A DNA stretch of 64,000 nt. Origin: DATARN01 sp963851105. Lineage in GTDB: Bacteria > Actinomycetota > Acidimicrobiia > Acidimicrobiales > Palsa-688. The notes under the pieces are model-generated. The model saw nothing but the letters and a program-made list of their open reading frames with translations, was not told where the DNA came from and made no database searches. Below, in pieces: positions 17,260-25,334 of the stretch (the stretch's first letter is position 1; each line of letters opens with the position of its first letter). Made by a program: the position numbers and the translations under genes. The stretch is taken from positions 62,001 through 126,000 of the forward strand of contig CAWKNP010000012.1 of assembly GCA_963851105.1 (NCBI GenBank), in the 5' to 3' direction.

Positions 17260-17892
17260 TCAGGTGCCCGGGTAGGCGACGTCGGTTCCCGGGCACTGGT
17301 AGTCCCCGTAGATCTGGACATTGCCGACAACCACTGACAGCCTGTCGCCGCCGGTCGCGTTCACGTTGTGGAGGGTCAGCACGAACGCCCCTTCCTTGGC
17401 AGTGGCGACGCTTTTCATGGCCTCGGCGTACAGGGGTCGGGTGATGTACCTGGGATCCACGAGCACGGCGCCTCCCGGCGCCACGAGAACCGCGGTGGCC
17501 TTGGTGAGGACGGAGCTGGCCGGCGTTCCGGCGGCGCCCGCCGGGAGGTCGACCCGTACGAAGCGCCCTCCCTGGGGTGCGGCGCCGCAACTCACCGTGA
17601 CCACGGTTGTCTGTGGGTAGAACGGGGCCTGGTTGACGCCAGGGCGCACCCCGACAACAGTCAGCTTGCTGACGGCGGGCTCCGTCGTCGATGTAGTGGT
17701 GGTGGCGATGGTCGAGGTCGGCGGCACCGCAGCCGTCGAGTGCCCGCAGCCAACCAGGATCAGGGCGCCGGCCACCGCCCCGAGCGGCCAGCGGCGCCGG
17801 CCACCAGCACAGCGGCGCGGGCCACCGACCCGGCGGCGCCGTGGGTCCGATGGCGAAACCGACGATTGCCCCGGCAAGCTTCCAAATCGCAT
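17260..17892 (-). CDS. lipoprotein of unknown function
   Basis: The 210-residue protein from the ATG at 17892 has an Arg-rich N-terminus, a hydrophobic segment and a lipobox (LILVGC). A Thr/Ser linker follows, then a beta-rich domain containing two Cys residues (SCGAAP and YQCPGT) that could form a disulfide. I do not recognise a family. An in-frame ATG at 17943 would add a Cys/Arg-rich stretch before the signal peptide and seems less likely. The 3' end lies 3 bases from the stop of the convergent M15 peptidase gene. Confidence 0.65.
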   Translation of the reverse strand: MRFGSLPGQSSVSPSDPRRRRVGGPRRCAGGRRRWPLGAVAGALILVGCGHSTAAVPPTSTIATTTTSTTEPAVSKLTVVGVRPGVNQAPFYPQTTVVTVSCGAAPQGGRFVRVDLPAGAAGTPASSVLTKATAVLVAPGGAVLVDPRYITRPLYAEAMKSVATAKEGAFVLTLHNVNATGGDRLSVVVGNVQIYGDYQCPGTDVAYPGT

Positions 17893-18088
17893 GGCGCAAT
17901 GATGCCCGTAAGCACGCCTCCTACAGGGGCACCTTGAAAACATCGCTGGCTCGGGCCCCGATGAAGTCGGTGATCACGACCAAAGCTGCCGCTTCGCGAC
18001 CTGGCCACGATCACTGTTGCCGGATGCGGCCAGATCCGGTCCGCTTGCGCCGGCTGGCCGACGCCGCCGTCGCCCGCGCCACCGGCGG

Positions 18089-18442
18089 CTAGCTGCACTT
18101 CTCGTCGGGAAGCGACGCCAGCTGGGTCTTGTTGACGTTCACGACCATTGGCCCGGTGCAACTCAACCCCGACGTGCTGGCCGTCAGCGTGGCCTGGATG
18201 TCCTTTCCGTCGGTCGTTGTCCCGTGGCAGTCCACGATTCCCGGCGCCTGCCCGAAGCAGGAGATGGACCCTTTCACCGAGATGTTCTTCGATCGCACGA
18301 CGGCGACCACATCGGCAGCGGTCGTGCTGCGGACCTTGTCGGCGCTCGGGCCGGACGACTTGCTGCCGCCGCAGCCGCTGGCCAGGACCGCGGTGAGCAC
18401 GGCGGCGGGGATGAGGAGTCGGGCTCGGATCAACACTGGCAT
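18089..18442 (-). CDS. small lipoprotein, DUF4333-like
   Basis: This 117-aa protein has a clear type II signal (LTAVLASGC at the lipobox) and a roughly 90-residue mature domain with four Cys (SCFG, VDCHG, LSCTG and EKCS). A final hydrophobic strand reads PMVVNVNK. The spacing of two C-x(n)-C pairs and the short beta domain resemble actinobacterial DUF4333 lipoproteins, but this is from memory of the pattern. Function is unknown. The 146 bp between it and the next lipoprotein hold no gene I can support. Confidence 0.6.
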   Translation of the reverse strand: MPVLIRARLLIPAAVLTAVLASGCGGSKSSGPSADKVRSTTAADVVAVVRSKNISVKGSISCFGQAPGIVDCHGTTTDGKDIQATLTASTSGLSCTGPMVVNVNKTQLASLPDEKCS

Positions 18443-18539
18443 GCCCAGATAGTCGCCGATCCCGCCCGCGGTATCCAGCCCGGCGGCGAGTCAGCCCGCT
18501 CGGCTTGGTTCGAGGCAGGACCGCTAGGGTCTTGCCGAG

Positions 18540-19538
18540 ATGGCATTGGGAAGCCGGCCTGCCCGCTCACCACGTCGTCGGGGGCGGCCGTGGTTGTTTT
18601 TCGCGTTGCTGCTGAGCGTGTTGGTCCTGGTGATCAACGCGGCCATCTCCGCCCGCTCGCCCGGCCCCGCCCGCCAGCAGGCGCAGCAGTCCTACCTCGA
18701 TCAGGCCCTGCCCGCCATTGCGCAGTCGAGCCAGCAGGGACTCGACATCGCCGGCGTCCGCAGCCGGGCCGTCAGCCTTTCGCCCGCGACGATGGTCAGC
18801 CACGTCAACGGTGTCCTGGCCCAGGCGCAGCAGAGCCTGGCTGCGGTCGAGAAGCTGAACCCGCCGCCCACGACGAGGACAGCCCACTCGTTGCTGGTCG
18901 CGACGCTCGACATCCGTGTGGCCGGACTCAAGGCCTTCGGTCAGGCCCTGGGGACGTCGCTCAGCGGCCAGCCGGTGGACGCCGGAGTCCAGGCCCTCGC
19001 CAGCGTGGGCCTCGACTTCCAGGCCTCGGACCGCGCCTACAGCCTGTTCCAGCAGGCCCTGCCGCCGCTGGACGCCCCGGCGCCCGACTCCCGATGGGTG
19101 GCCGACGCCGGCACGTACAGCCCGGCCACGCTGGCGGTCTTCGTGGCCACGTTGCGCTCGGCGGGCAGCCTTACGCCGATCCACGACGTCTCGGTCGTGC
19201 TGGTCACGACCAATCCGCTCCCCGTCAACATCCAAAACGGGGTTCAGCTGCTGCCGGTCGTCAAGCAGCTCAGTCTCCAGATCGTCGTGGCGAACAGCGG
19301 CAACCAGGCCGAACGCAATCTGACGGTCTCGGCCACCATCGCCCCCTCGGTGTCGGGACCGACGCAGACCGTCCGCGATTTTGTCGACCTGACGGCCGGC
19401 CAGACCCGCACCGTGAGCCTGGGCGGCCTGCGCCTCGTCGCCGGGCAAGCGACCACCCTGACGGCCAAGATCAACGGGTCGCCGGCGGAAACCGCCTTAT
19501 CGGACAACAGCAAGGTCGTCACGTTGCTGATGCAATAA
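18540..19538 (+). CDS. membrane-anchored extracytoplasmic protein with C-terminal CARDB-like domain
   Basis: The 332-aa product starts with an Arg-rich cytoplasmic tail and one transmembrane helix (about residues 19-37), oriented to put the remainder outside. The middle (40-210) is alpha-helical with many Gln and Ala. The last 110 residues form a predicted beta-sandwich with VVANSGNQAE and an LTAGQTRTVSLGG-type turn, reminiscent of CARDB/DUF11 adhesion folds. It is the first gene of a same-strand set leading into the exosortase-family gene, though a 110-bp gap with a small hairpin (19578-19594) separates it from the 51-aa peptide gene. It may be a surface assembly factor, but no function is recognised. 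Confidence 0.6.
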   Translation: MALGSRPARSPRRRGRPWLFFALLLSVLVLVINAAISARSPGPARQQAQQSYLDQALPAIAQSSQQGLDIAGVRSRAVSLSPATMVSHVNGVLAQAQQSLAAVEKLNPPPTTRTAHSLLVATLDIRVAGLKAFGQALGTSLSGQPVDAGVQALASVGLDFQASDRAYSLFQQALPPLDAPAPDSRWVADAGTYSPATLAVFVATLRSAGSLTPIHDVSVVLVTTNPLPVNIQNGVQLLPVVKQLSLQIVVANSGNQAERNLTVSATIAPSVSGPTQTVRDFVDLTAGQTRTVSLGGLRLVAGQATTLTAKINGSPAETALSDNSKVVTLLMQ

Positions 19539-19648
19539 AAGCGACCGCCAGGTTTCCGGGTTACCGACGTTCCTCATCGGGCATAGCTTGCCCGAAGCCG
19601 CGTTTCGGACTAAGAAGAGCACAACAATCTGGCTGGGGTCGGAGGGCG

Positions 19649-19804
19649 ATGTATACAAAACCAGGTGTGACCGGCGTGGTCGGTGCCGGTGGCTTGGCGG
19701 CTACCGGTCGGCCCATATGGGGCCTGGTCCTCCTCGGTCTGATGCTCATCCTGATGGGCCTCATCCTGCTTCGTAGCGCCATCGTCCGGCCAGGCCAGCG
19801 CTAG
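19649..19804 (+). CDS. 51-aa peptide consisting of an LAATG-type sorting signal
   Basis: The ATG at 19649 follows a GGAGGG ribosome site. The product has about 15 Gly/Val-rich residues, then LAATG (16-20), a hydrophobic helix containing LILMGLILL, and a positively charged end (R42, R48, R51). Motif, helix and basic tail form the complete tripartite signal of LAxTG sortase substrates, with almost no ectodomain. The helix is strikingly like the LILMGLVLL of the 2785-aa protein's anchor. The stop lies 11 bases before the exosortase-family start, so the two are probably co-transcribed. Its small size makes it easy to miss in annotation. Confidence 0.6.
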   Translation: MYTKPGVTGVVGAGGLAATGRPIWGLVLLGLMLILMGLILLRSAIVRPGQR

Positions 19805-19815
19805 GGGCTTGCCAT

Positions 19816-20385
19816 ATGTCGATGTGGGTCGCGTCACCGGGGGGGACGGCTGCGCTTCGTCCTCGGCGCGATCAGGTCTCGGTGCCCGCGGGCGCCTTGG
19901 CCGTCGGGATCGCCTTGGCGCTGCTCGTGTGGCAGGGCCGGTTCCGCGTCGGCGAAGCGTGGGTGACGGCCTGGATCCTCCGGGTGTTCCATCTGCGGCC
20001 CGCCAGCACACTCGGGGCCAACGTGATCTTCCCGTTGCACGGGCAGTGGGTCGGTATCGAGCTGTCGGTTGCCTGTACCGCGGCCCTGCTCATGGTCCCG
20101 TTCTTCGCGGTCGCCGGTTTGTTGATGCTGGCCCACCGGGTGGATACCCGGCGAGCGGTCACTGCGCTGGCTGTCGTTTCGGTGGTGATCTTCCTGGTCA
20201 ACCAACTGAGGTTGCTCGTGATCGCGGGATCGATGCTGGCCTGGGGCTTCCGGACCGGCTACGACCGCAGCCACGTTTTCCTCGGCACCATCTTGAGCAC
20301 CGTCGGAGTCATCATCGGTGTGATCATCTTCGTGTGGATGCTGATCGGTCGCTCCGATCACAGCCGGGCGGGGAGCGGCACGTGA
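19816..20385 (+). CDS. exosortase/archaeosortase-family transmembrane transpeptidase
   Basis: The 189-aa integral membrane protein has about five hydrophobic segments. All three signature residues of the exosortase family occur in order at membrane edges: Cys87 in VACTA, Arg132 in NQLRL and His153 in SHVFLG. Family members cleave C-terminal sorting signals of exported proteins and are usually paired with dedicated substrates and exopolysaccharide genes. The ATG at 19816 has AGGGG 8 bases upstream. Downstream (70-bp gap) lies a secreted protein ending in a helix and an Arg cluster, and upstream a 51-aa LAATG peptide; both are candidate substrates. The protein is near the short end of the family and lacks extra domains. 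Confidence 0.82.
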   Translation: MSMWVASPGGTAALRPRRDQVSVPAGALAVGIALALLVWQGRFRVGEAWVTAWILRVFHLRPASTLGANVIFPLHGQWVGIELSVACTAALLMVPFFAVAGLLMLAHRVDTRRAVTALAVVSVVIFLVNQLRLLVIAGSMLAWGFRTGYDRSHVFLGTILSTVGVIIGVIIFVWMLIGRSDHSRAGSGT

Positions 20386-20455
20386 TCTCTGTTCCCACCG
20401 CAGTACCAGGCACGTCATCTGTCAGTGCTACCGGCACCTATTTTCTGGAGGCCTC

Positions 20456-21325
20456 ATGACCATCCGTCGAGCGCGCCGCACCCTCGCCCGAGTCGCCGGC
20501 ATCGGCATATCGGCAGCGGTTCTCGTCGCCATGTCCACCACGCCCGCGTTCGCCGACACCTCGACCGCGAGCGCCAATGCGGCCACCTTGAAGCTGGGTA
20601 CGGCCACCTTGTTGACAACGGGTACCTGCTCGGCGTCGAGCCCTGGGGGCCAATCCGGCTCCTGCGGCAACGCGCCGCTGGCGCTGCTCGGTGCCCAGAC
20701 GACCCTCAGTGCCGGACTCCTGGCGCAACAGGCCGGAGCCACCGGCGGCTTGTCGGCGGCGTGCGCCGGCGCGGTCGGCAACGGCGGCTCGATCCAGATC
20801 GGGCCAGGGAACACCTGTGCTTTCACCCCTGGTAGCCCCTCGGGTGGCGTCACCCTCAACCTCGGCGTCCTGGCCGCCCTGCACGCCGACGCCATCATCG
20901 CCGAGTGCTCGGCCAGCTCCACGGGCGCACCGACGGCCCAGGTGCAGCTCGTCAACGCCACCCTCCACGTCCTGTCCATCCCACCCCAGGACATCCCCAT
21001 CACGTCCCCGGTGACGAAGAACACCTCGATCGCCAACCTGGGAGCACTGCTGAATATCACGTTGAACTCCCAGCCGGCGACGCAGCCCTCGGGCACCATC
21101 ACCACCACCGCCCTGCGGGCCAACGTGCTCGGTCTCGGCGGCACGCCCCTGATCAGCATCACCGTCGGGACCGTCAGCTGCGGACCGAATGCGGTCACCG
21201 CGCCCACGTCGGCCTTCCCGCTGGCAGGGACCCCGATCGCCGCCGGCATGTTCCTGATCGCCGGTTACCTGGGCTGGCGCTTCTGGTGGACCCCCCGCCG
21301 CCGGGCGGAATCCACTCCTGCCTGA
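20456..21325 (+). CDS. secreted protein with C-terminal anchor, probable exosortase substrate
   Basis: The 289-residue protein has a signal peptide (Arg-rich start, cleavage near TPAFA, about residue 32). A Gly/Ala/Ser/Thr-rich beta domain follows, with six Cys, resembling choice-of-anchor surface proteins of actinobacteria. The C-terminus reads SAFPLAGTP, a hydrophobic helix and a TPRRR cluster, which is the tripartite layout of processed-and-sorted proteins. The motif is not a standard LPxTG, which fits processing by the neighbouring exosortase-like enzyme. The start has TGGAGG 7 bases upstream. A strong hairpin follows the gene, so it probably ends the transcription unit. Confidence 0.65.
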   Translation: MTIRRARRTLARVAGIGISAAVLVAMSTTPAFADTSTASANAATLKLGTATLLTTGTCSASSPGGQSGSCGNAPLALLGAQTTLSAGLLAQQAGATGGLSAACAGAVGNGGSIQIGPGNTCAFTPGSPSGGVTLNLGVLAALHADAIIAECSASSTGAPTAQVQLVNATLHVLSIPPQDIPITSPVTKNTSIANLGALLNITLNSQPATQPSGTITTTALRANVLGLGGTPLISITVGTVSCGPNAVTAPTSAFPLAGTPIAAGMFLIAGYLGWRFWWTPRRRAESTPA

Positions 21326-21362
21326 GGACGTTCGCCGTCTGTTGCGCAACACTGGTGTAGCT

Positions 21363-21388
21363 GACCGGGCCGATCCGTCGGCCCGGTC
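21363..21388 (+). terminator. hairpin closing the exosortase cluster
   Basis: A perfect 11-bp stem (21363-21373 with 21378-21388) encloses the loop TCCG, 38 bases after the stop of the anchored protein. It has no T-run. It marks the likely boundary between the exosortase cluster and the following 637-aa gene. Confidence 0.7.
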
Positions 21389-21418
21389 ACGCCATCCCCG
21401 CCGCTTGGGAGTGTTGCC

Positions 21419-23332
21419 ATGGCCAATGACCAGCTGATCATCTCCGACGAACCGGATCTCTTCCTCGAATACCTACTGCGCTGCGCGCTGACGGCGCCCG
21501 GGGCCGAGACCAGCCCGACGGCGGGGCGCATCCTGGCTCGCCTGCTGGTCGTCGGGGCCATCGAAGGCGGCGACGAGCTCATCACGCCCTACCTGGTGCC
21601 GGCGCCCGGTGAGGCGGCAGCGTTCGAGGTGCGGACGTACCACCCCGGCGACCTCGTCCCCATGGAGGTCCGCGACGGGCTGCGGGCGGCCGCCGCGCTC
21701 AAGATCGCCCTTCGCGGCGCACGGGATTCCGACAACGGCATCGAGGTCGTGAGCCGCGGGGAATCGGGCCTGGAGCGCTGCGTGCTGGTGCGGGATTCGA
21801 CCGGCGATTTCGAGTTCCGCTTCGCCACCCCGGAGACATTGATCGGCGAATGGGCGACGTGCGCCGCCGCCCTGGCCGCATGGTCGGACCTGTTTGCCGG
21901 TTGGCGCGACGGGGCGGAGGGAACCGCTCCCGCGGCCATGGCGGCCGGAGCCCCGCCCGCTCCCACCCCTGCGCCTGTCCCGGCGGCGGCACCTTCCCCG
22001 GCGTCGGCACCTCCGGATCCGTGGCGACCGGAGGAGGCCCCGGCGCCGGCGGCTGCGGATCCGTGGCGACGGGAGGAGGCCTCGGCGCCGGTCGGATCCC
22101 GGGGATGGTGGAACTCCACGGCCTCGACCTCCGGCCCGTCAGCACCCATCGCGCCGGCGCCTTCGGCCGTGTCGGCCCCTGACGTCGCGCCTGCCTCGCC
22201 GGCGCCTTCGGCCGCGCCTGGCGCTTCCGTGCCGTCGGCCCCTTACACTCCGCCGGCGCCACCGACCGCGCCGTCGGCCCCTTACAATCCGCCGGCCCCG
22301 CCGGCTGCGCCGTCGGCGTCAGCACCGGTGGCGCCTGACGCCGTTGCTCAGTTCGCGGCATCACCTTTCGAGGCTCCCCGGGCCGATGTCGTGGCCGAAT
22401 CCGTTCAGGTGCCGGTCGGAACGCCGGCGGCCACCTCCTCTCGTCGTGATCACCAGGAGTCGGAGGACCCGTCAACCTTTTCCTCGCGCTCGGTCACGGG
22501 AGAAGGGCTTCCGGCGTCCGCCGCGATGGCCGAGGATCTCGGTGCCGCCATCCGCGCCGCCATCGGCAGCCTCGTCGTCGAGGTCGACCTCGGCCAGGTC
22601 GAGCAGCTCATCCGGCGGGTCCTCGACGACGACCGTCGGGAGATGGTCGAGCCCCTGGCCCGGCGGCTCTCGGCCCGCCTCGGGGAGTCGCTCGAGCTTC
22701 CCGACACCCGAACGCTGGTGGACGCCCTTGCCCAGGGCATACCCCAGCCCGGGGATCTGGCGGAGGCCGTGGCTTCGGAGATCGGCGCTCTCCTGTCGGA
22801 AACGCTGCTGCGGCGCCGGCCCGGCGAGTCGGCTCTCGGGATCGACGCCGCCAGCATCCTGGCGGCGGTCGAGCAGCTCCACGTGCGGGTGGACGGCCTC
22901 GAGGACCAGTTCCGCAAGACGGCCTCGATGCTGGCCGTCCTCGGCGAGCACCTCGACACCGGCGACCGGCGCGCCGCCATCGCGGAGCGGGTCACGATCT
23001 CTGTCGACCAGGAGATGCAACGCCTGGCCAACCGCATCGACGAGCAGGTCACGGCCCTGGCCGCCACCGCCGGCGGCGGCTCCGAGCTGGCCGACGGTAT
23101 CGCCCGCCTGACCCGCAAGCTCCGCCAGAGCGTCTCCGAGCTGGACCGGGTGCTCGTTCGCCTCGACCAGGTCGTGGACAAGGCCGGCGGCGAGCGCCCC
23201 CGCCTGGGATTGCCGCGAGGGCCGGGGGCGGCGCCCGCCGCCGACAGCACTCTGCCCCGCCCGCCCGGTGCCCCCCGGCCTCCCCGGCCACCGGCGCCCC
23301 CGGGACGAATTGGCCCCTCCGTTCGCCGCTGA
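21419..23332 (+). CDS. 637-aa protein with Ala/Pro linker and helical C-terminus, unknown
   Basis: There is no signal peptide, so it is probably cytoplasmic. Residues 1-165 form a compact mixed alpha/beta domain. Residues 165-370 are an Ala/Pro/Ser-rich flexible linker with repeated PAPSA/APPA patterns. Residues 375-590 are charged and heptad-like (many Leu/Val at coiled-coil spacing, few Gly/Pro), ending in a Pro-rich tail (PPRPPAPPG). This layout of globular head, spacer and coiled coil suggests a scaffold or membrane-associated organiser, but no family is recognised. The gene overlaps no neighbour; its stop is one base before the WecB-like start, so the two are likely translated together. 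Confidence 0.65.
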   Translation: MANDQLIISDEPDLFLEYLLRCALTAPGAETSPTAGRILARLLVVGAIEGGDELITPYLVPAPGEAAAFEVRTYHPGDLVPMEVRDGLRAAAALKIALRGARDSDNGIEVVSRGESGLERCVLVRDSTGDFEFRFATPETLIGEWATCAAALAAWSDLFAGWRDGAEGTAPAAMAAGAPPAPTPAPVPAAAPSPASAPPDPWRPEEAPAPAAADPWRREEASAPVGSRGWWNSTASTSGPSAPIAPAPSAVSAPDVAPASPAPSAAPGASVPSAPYTPPAPPTAPSAPYNPPAPPAAPSASAPVAPDAVAQFAASPFEAPRADVVAESVQVPVGTPAATSSRRDHQESEDPSTFSSRSVTGEGLPASAAMAEDLGAAIRAAIGSLVVEVDLGQVEQLIRRVLDDDRREMVEPLARRLSARLGESLELPDTRTLVDALAQGIPQPGDLAEAVASEIGALLSETLLRRRPGESALGIDAASILAAVEQLHVRVDGLEDQFRKTASMLAVLGEHLDTGDRRAAIAERVTISVDQEMQRLANRIDEQVTALAATAGGGSELADGIARLTRKLRQSVSELDRVLVRLDQVVDKAGGERPRLGLPRGPGAAPAADSTLPRPPGAPRPPRPPAPPGRIGPSVRR

Positions 23333-23333
23333 A

Positions 23334-24485
23334 ATGGCGGAGGCGCCCGAGCAAAGCAAGGGCGGCGATATCGCCGTCGTGCTCGGGACCCGCCCCGAGA
23401 TCATCAAGCTGGCGCCGGTCATCCGCGCCCTCGGACACCGCGCCCGGCTGATCTGGACCGGGCAGCACTACGACACCACGCTGGCCGAGCTTCATTTCGC
23501 CGGCGCCGGGCTCGACATGCCCGTCGAGCAGCTGCACGGCGTGGGGGGCGAGGCCCGCGGCGATCAGATCGTGGCCGTGCTCTCAGGGCTGATGGCGACG
23601 CTGCGGCGCGACCCGCCGGGAGCCGTCGTCGTCCAGGGGGACACCAACACGACCAACGCCTCAGCCCAGGCGGCGCACTACCTCGGAGTCCCCGTGGTCC
23701 ACGTCGAGGCGGGCCTGCGGTCGTGGGATCGGGCGATGCCCGAGGAGATCAACCGCATGATCGTCGGGGTGGTGGCCGACCTCCACTGCTGCGCGACCGC
23801 GGGCAACGCCGACCATCTCCGCGCCGCCGGCGTCGCGCCCGGCGCCATCCTCGTGACCGGGAACCCGATCGTCGAGGCGACCTTGGCGGCGTTGCCGGGC
23901 CCGGCGGATCAGGACCGGCTGCTCGTGACCTACAAGGTGGCCGGCAACGAGTTCGTCCTCGCCACCATCCACCGACCCGAGAATGTCGACGATGCCTCGC
24001 AGTTGTCCGCAGTCCTCGAAGCCCTCGGCCGGCTGGCGTGGCCGGTTGTGCTGCCCCTCCACCCGCGCACCGCGCAGCGGATCGCGGACTTCGGTCTCAC
24101 ATCGCTGGCCGGACGCCTGCGGATGACCGAGCCGATCGACCATCGGTCGTTTCTCGGGTTGGCGCAGCGGGCTCGCCTGGTGGTGTCGGACTCGGGCGGG
24201 GTCCAGGAGGAGGTCACCGTGCTGAAGAAGCCGATGGTCGTGGTGCGCAACAGCACCGAGAGGCCCGAGGCGGTGACCGCCGGTTTCGCCCGTATGGCCC
24301 GACCGGCGGAGATCGAAGATGCGGTCGCCATCATGGCGGCGCCCGCGGTGGCCGCCCGCCTGGCCGCGCTGCCGTGCCCTTTCGGTGACGGGCGGGCCGG
24401 TCAACGCATCGCCGCGGCTACCTGCCTCCTCGCTGACCGACGAAGCCCGGCCCCGGCGAAGCCCGTCAGGCTGATACGTCGCTGA
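23334..24485 (+). CDS. wecB: UDP-N-acetylglucosamine 2-epimerase (non-hydrolysing)
   Basis: The 383-aa protein starts IAVVLGTRPEIIKLAPVI, the N-terminal signature of the family. It contains VQGDTNT, an HVEAGLRS motif, MPEEINR and the late SDSGGVQEE catalytic/UDP-binding segment. It interconverts UDP-GlcNAc and UDP-ManNAc, supplying ManNAc units for surface polysaccharides or wall-linkage units. The ATG at 23334 follows the preceding stop (TGA 23330-23332) by one base. Its last 20 bp overlap the convergent sulfotransferase gene. Placement near exosortase and glycosyltransferase genes fits a role in surface glycan synthesis. Confidence 0.9.
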   Translation: MAEAPEQSKGGDIAVVLGTRPEIIKLAPVIRALGHRARLIWTGQHYDTTLAELHFAGAGLDMPVEQLHGVGGEARGDQIVAVLSGLMATLRRDPPGAVVVQGDTNTTNASAQAAHYLGVPVVHVEAGLRSWDRAMPEEINRMIVGVVADLHCCATAGNADHLRAAGVAPGAILVTGNPIVEATLAALPGPADQDRLLVTYKVAGNEFVLATIHRPENVDDASQLSAVLEALGRLAWPVVLPLHPRTAQRIADFGLTSLAGRLRMTEPIDHRSFLGLAQRARLVVSDSGGVQEEVTVLKKPMVVVRNSTERPEAVTAGFARMARPAEIEDAVAIMAAPAVAARLAALPCPFGDGRAGQRIAAATCLLADRRSPAPAKPVRLIRR

Positions 24486-25293
24486 GGTACTTGGCGAAGC
24501 GGCTGGCGCGGACGACGGCGGCCACCTCGTCGTAGTTCACCAGCCGATCCTCCAGGAGACGTGGACTCAGGCGAACGAATTTTGTCGACCCGGCCACGCT
24601 TTCGATCCCGAGCCGGGCACAGATGCGGTCGACTGTGGCCTGCTGTGCCGCCTGGCCCACCAAGTCATCCTCGTAGGTGATGCTCATATGCGTGAGGGGT
24701 TGCAGGAGGAACTGCAGGTACTGATCGCACTCGTCGAACAGGAAGGCGAGACCGAGCAACTCCACGGGATCGATGGTGGCGGGCGTGAAGCTGGCCTTCT
24801 CCCCCTGATGCCAGTGCCAGCGGCCGTGGCGCCCGATGGCGGCCGACAGGGCCTGGGCCAGGGTGTTCTCCCGGCGCAGGTAGATGAGCTCGTAGCCCTG
24901 GTCGTGCATGCTGCTCAGGAAATCGTCCCGCTCGAAGGTCGGCTGGAAGCCGAAGTGTCGCTGCACGAGCTTGCATCCGTAGGCCTGGGCCCCCCCCATG
25001 GCCGCTTTGGCGCTGCGACCGGCGACGAAGCGCTGGGCGCTGAGCCGGCGATCGTTCAGTATTTCCCCGTCGCAGAAGATGCCGGGCTGGGAGTTGAGCA
25101 GGTCCACCAGGAGCTCACTGCCGGTGCGGCCGGTGGTCACGATCATGAACCGCTTGTCCGGCTTCAGCCAGCGATCACCGAGACTGAGCGCGTACATCCG
25201 CGCCCCGTGGGCCTGCTGCCAGAGCTCCGCCTGGGAAAGCGGGTTGTGGGAGCGGAGCCACTCGAGGACCTCGCCGGTGGCCTGCGTCGACAC
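24466..25293 (-). CDS. Stf0-type sulfotransferase
   Basis: The 275-aa protein carries the 5'-phosphosulfate-binding loop TTGRTGSELLVDLL near residue 53, typical of PAPS-dependent sulfotransferases and closest to the Stf0 (trehalose sulfotransferase) group. A conserved downstream LIYLRRENTLAQALS segment matches the 3'-phosphate-binding Arg/Ser region. Such enzymes sulfate carbohydrates or lipids. With WecB overlapping its 3' end, a sulfated surface glycan or glycolipid is possible, but the acceptor is unknown. The ATG at 25293 gives a family-typical length. Confidence 0.8.
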   Translation of the reverse strand: MSTQATGEVLEWLRSHNPLSQAELWQQAHGARMYALSLGDRWLKPDKRFMIVTTGRTGSELLVDLLNSQPGIFCDGEILNDRRLSAQRFVAGRSAKAAMGGAQAYGCKLVQRHFGFQPTFERDDFLSSMHDQGYELIYLRRENTLAQALSAAIGRHGRWHWHQGEKASFTPATIDPVELLGLAFLFDECDQYLQFLLQPLTHMSITYEDDLVGQAAQQATVDRICARLGIESVAGSTKFVRLSPRLLEDRLVNYDEVAAVVRASRFAKYLSDVSA

Positions 25294-25334
25294 GGCGGGA
25301 GTATATCCCCGGTCCTGTTTGCGGGCTCCGGCTC

